Positions 61,920-64,000 of a stretch of DNA of 64,000 bases are shown here, one piece after another. Each line of letters begins with the position of its first letter. The first letter of the stretch is position 1. The notes below the pieces were generated by a model. That model saw only the letters and a program-made list of their open reading frames with translations. It ran no database searches and was not told the DNA's origin. The DNA is from Thiohalorhabdus denitrificans (GTDB lineage: Bacteria > Pseudomonadota > Gammaproteobacteria > Thiohalorhabdales > Thiohalorhabdaceae). Made by a program: the position numbers and the translations under genes. The DNA lies in contig NZ_LJCP01000010.1 of the NCBI RefSeq assembly GCF_001399755.1, positions 124,001-188,000 of the forward strand, written 5' to 3'.

Positions 61920-62774
61920 ATGGTGACCCCATTCTTTCTGGACAGCGCGGGAGGCCGAATTCACTGCACGGTCTTCCACCCCTCCGACCCCACGTCCGCG
62001 ACACCGGGCTTGGTGTTCCTGCCGCCCTGGGCGGAGGAGGCCAACAAGGCCCGCCGGATGATGGCCCGCCTCGGGCATTCGTTAGCTGGCGCCGGCTTCC
62101 GGACCCTGGTCCCGGATTTCTACGGCACGGGGGACAGCGAGGGGGATTTCGCCGAAGCCCGGTGGGAGCTTTGGAAAAACAACGCACGGGATGCCCGCGA
62201 CTGGTTGAGGGACCGGGAGACAGGGCCCGTGTATCTGGGGGGCCTGCGCCTGGGCGGCCTGATCGCCGCGGAGACCGCCCGTGAGCTTGCCGAGCCCCCG
62301 CCGGGACTGCTCCTGTGGAGCCCGATCATAAACGGGCGGCAGACCCTCCGGCAGTTCCTGCGCCTGCGCCTGGCGGCGGGCCTGGGGGTCGGAGGGGACA
62401 CGCCGCAGGAGCGCACCGCGGACCTCCTGGGGCGCCTGGAGGCCGGGGAAAGCCTGGAGGTCGCCGGCTACGAGCTGCATCCCGGCCTGGCCGGGGCCCT
62501 GGACGCCCGCTCTCTCCAGGGGCTGCTTCCTTCGCCGGAAACGGAGGTGATCTGGCTGGACGTGGTTTCGGGCCCGGAGGCAGGCCCACCACCGGCCTCC
62601 CGCAGCGTGGTGGAGGCCTGGCGGGAGCAGGGCAGGTCGGTCCGCCACCAGGGGGTCCCTGGGGACCCCTTCTGGGCAACGCAGGAGCTGGTGGATGCGC
62701 CCGCCCTGGTGGAAGCCTCCGCGGGGTTCCTGGAGCGCCTGGAAGATGCCGAAGTCTCCGGCCATGCCCCCTGA
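61920..62774 (+). CDS. Hydrolase 2, exosortase A system-associated
   Basis: A 284-residue alpha/beta-hydrolase-fold protein: FFLDSAGGRIHCTVFHPSD, GLVFLPPWAEEANKARRMMARLGHSLAGAGFRTLVPDFYGTGDSEGDFAEARWELW and VYLGGLRLGGLIAAETARE. At the nucleophile elbow, where serine hydrolases have GxSxG, this protein has G-L-Arg110-L-G, so the classic catalytic serine is missing. The PPWAEE and GTGDSEGDF segments match the exosortase-associated hydrolase 2 family. It may be non-catalytic or use another residue. It starts eight bases after the ACP gene. Confidence 0.87.
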   Translation: MVTPFFLDSAGGRIHCTVFHPSDPTSATPGLVFLPPWAEEANKARRMMARLGHSLAGAGFRTLVPDFYGTGDSEGDFAEARWELWKNNARDARDWLRDRETGPVYLGGLRLGGLIAAETARELAEPPPGLLLWSPIINGRQTLRQFLRLRLAAGLGVGGDTPQERTADLLGRLEAGESLEVAGYELHPGLAGALDARSLQGLLPSPETEVIWLDVVSGPEAGPPPASRSVVEAWREQGRSVRHQGVPGDPFWATQELVDAPALVEASAGFLERLEDAEVSGHAP

Positions 62775-63615
62775 ACGGCCCTTCGCCTTCGAATGCGCCA
62801 GCCACACCCTGTGCGGCATCCTGCACCCGCCGGCCGCGCCCTCGGCGGCCCGTGGGGTGCTGGTGGTCGTGGGAGGCCCCCAGTACCGGGTTGGCAGCCA
62901 TCGCCAGTTCGTGCTCCTGGCCCGCCACCTGGCCGAGCAGGGGATCCCGGTGCTGCGCTTCGATTACCGCGGCATGGGGGACAGCGAGGGCCGGCTCCAC
63001 GAATTCGCGGAGATCGAGTCCGACATCCGGGCCGCCGTGGACGCCTTCTTCGAACGTTGGCCGGACCTGGAAGAGGTGGTCCTGTGGGGGCTCTGCGACG
63101 CCGCCTCGGCGGCGGCCTTCTACGGTTTTCAGGACAGCCGGGTCGCGGGGCTGGTGCTGCTCAACCCCTGGGTGCGAACCGAGGCCGGCGAGGCGAGGAC
63201 CCGCCTCAAGCACTATTACCTGGCCCGGCTGACGGAGCCCGCCTTCTGGAAGAAGGTCCTGACGTTGCGCTGGGAGCCTCGGCGTTCTCTCGGCCATGCG
63301 CTGGCTGCCTTGCGGACGCTCGGTGGCCGGGAGAGGGTGGGCCCGGCGGAGGACTGGCGGCAGATGCCCTTGCCGCAGCGGATGCTCCACGGGCTGGAGC
63401 GCTTCCCGCGGCCGGTCCTCCTGATCCTCAGCGGCCGGGACCTGACGGCCCGGGAGTTCGAGGACACGGTGGCCGCCTCCAAGGGGTGGCGGCGCTGGCA
63501 GGGGAGCCCGCGGGTGGATACCCGGCGGCTGGAGGAGGCGGACCATACCTTCTCCCGCCGGGTCTGGCGCGAGCAGGTGGAGACGCACACCGCGGACTGG
63601 CTCCGCTCCTGGTGA
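62764..63615 (+). CDS. Hydrolase 1, exosortase A system-associated
   Basis: A 283-residue alpha/beta hydrolase: ERPFAFECASHTLCGILHPP, GVLVVVGGPQYRVGSHRQFVLLARHLAEQGIPVLRFDYRGMGDSEG, VVLWGLCDAASAAAFYG, LILSGRDLTAREFED and EEADHTFSRRVWRE. The nucleophile elbow reads G-L-Cys111-D-A, with cysteine instead of serine; an aspartate (GRDLT) and a histidine (ADHTF) complete a possible Cys-Asp-His triad. The VVGGPQYRVGSHRQF block is diagnostic for the family. ATG 62764 overlaps hydrolase 2 by 11 bases; ATG 62746 is an alternative. Confidence 0.87.
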   Translation: MPPERPFAFECASHTLCGILHPPAAPSAARGVLVVVGGPQYRVGSHRQFVLLARHLAEQGIPVLRFDYRGMGDSEGRLHEFAEIESDIRAAVDAFFERWPDLEEVVLWGLCDAASAAAFYGFQDSRVAGLVLLNPWVRTEAGEARTRLKHYYLARLTEPAFWKKVLTLRWEPRRSLGHALAALRTLGGRERVGPAEDWRQMPLPQRMLHGLERFPRPVLLILSGRDLTAREFEDTVAASKGWRRWQGSPRVDTRRLEEADHTFSRRVWREQVETHTADWLRSW

Positions 63616-63642
63616 AGGCGCGGCCGCGGGGAAGGGCAGGAC

Positions 63643-64000
63643 CTACACCAGGACCTCTTCCGGGGGCGGGTGGCCGAGGAAGCGGTGCGGGCTGGCGCTG
63701 TAGCCGTAGGCGCCCGACTGGAGCACGGCCACCAGGTCGCCCTCCTCGGCCCGGCCCATCTCGACCCGGTCCGCCAGCAGATCCAGGGGGGTGCACAGCG
63801 GGCCCACCACGCTCACCGTTTCCCGGGGCCCGTCGTGGACCCGGCGCGGGGTGACCACCGGGTAGTTCTTCCGGATCACCTGGCCGAAGTTCCCCGAGGC
63901 GGCGAGGTGGTGGTGGAGTCCGCCGTCGGTGACCAGGAAGGTGTGGCCGCGGGATACCTTGCGGTCGAGCACCCGGCAGGCGTAGACGCCGGCCTCTCCC
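63643..64000 (-). CDS. PLP-dependent decarboxylase, exosortase A-associated (C-terminal part)
   Basis: The last 118 codons of a fold-III (alanine racemase-like) decarboxylase; the start lies beyond base 64000. Visible: GEAGVYACRVLDRKVSRGHTFLVTDGGLHHHLAASGNFGQV, VVGPLCTPLDLLADRVEM, GDLVAVLQSGAYGYSASPHRFLGHPPPEEVLV. The GPLCTPLD and SGAYGYSASPHRFLGHP segments belong to the C-terminal barrel with the active-site cysteine of diaminopimelate/ornithine-type decarboxylases, in the branch regularly placed next to the exosortase-A ACP and hydrolases. It is transcribed toward hydrolase 1, with a 27-base gap. It may supply a decarboxylated amino acid for the carrier protein. Confidence 0.87.
   Translation of the reverse strand, partial: GEAGVYACRVLDRKVSRGHTFLVTDGGLHHHLAASGNFGQVIRKNYPVVTPRRVHDGPRETVSVVGPLCTPLDLLADRVEMGRAEEGDLVAVLQSGAYGYSASPHRFLGHPPPEEVLV

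Noticed and set aside
61378-62187. Minus-strand frame of 269 codons before and across the ACP and hydrolase 2 genes
   Set aside because: It is antisense to the well-supported ACP and hydrolase genes and has no recognisable domain.

Overview
The window is about 64 kb of very GC-rich DNA with tightly packed genes, few non-coding gaps and several GTG, TTG and probable CTG starts. The gene content (RecC, EttA, an ElaB/YqjE/YqjK-type trio, PEP-CTERM/exosortase A genes, a maturation set for [NiFe] hydrogenase) points to a Gammaproteobacterium, probably an environmental or chemolithotrophic one. No rRNA, tRNA, CRISPR array, phage gene or transposase was seen, so placement below class level is inference.

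Region 1 (1-12 kb) is housekeeping and signalling. It holds the N-terminus of recC and a PilZ protein (minus strand), a hairpin-rich 570-base gap, two large PAS/GAF sensor histidine kinases, small unknown proteins, the ABC-F translation factor EttA, a DUF3524 glycosyltransferase related to eukaryotic tRNA-queuosine mannosyltransferase, and a beta-propeller lipoprotein.

Region 2 (12.1-19.1 kb) is a hydrogenase-maturation operon. A near-consensus sigma-54 promoter precedes an unrecognised four-helix membrane protein and then hypA, hypB, hypF, hypC, hypD, hypE. HypF and HypE make the cyanide ligand, HypC and HypD assemble the Fe(CN)2CO group, and HypA and HypB insert nickel. A 141-bp inverted-repeat element lies between hypC and hypD and supplies part of the hypC stop codon. 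No hydrogenase structural gene is in the window.

Region 3 (19.3-23 kb) holds a DNA polymerase X with a PHP domain, an Fpg-family glycosylase, and three overlapping genes for small membrane-associated proteins.

Region 4 (23-64 kb) is a large exosortase A (XrtA/EpsH) exopolysaccharide and PEP-CTERM locus. It includes the PrsK/PrsR two-component system and PrsT, one PEP-CTERM substrate protein with its own sigma-54-type promoter, the export and chain-length machinery (Wza-like lipoprotein, Wzz-like protein, tyrosine autokinase, outer-membrane protein, ExeA-like ATPase), two polysaccharide deacetylases, a FemAB-like protein, six glycosyltransferases plus the priming sugar transferase, two asparagine-synthase-like amidotransferases, a sulfotransferase, a methyltransferase, a flippase, an O-antigen-ligase-like protein, a GNAT protein and exosortase A fused to EpsI. 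It ends with an acyl carrier protein, two exosortase-associated hydrolases whose nucleophile positions are not serine, and the C-terminus of a PLP-dependent decarboxylase on the opposite strand. Most genes from 37.5 to 52.2 kb overlap by 1-17 bases and are probably translationally coupled.

The least-described items are the hyp-linked membrane protein, the ACP/hydrolase module, the 141-bp element, a REP-like element at 9.1 kb, and candidate switching RNA leaders upstream of polX and of the ElaB-like operon.
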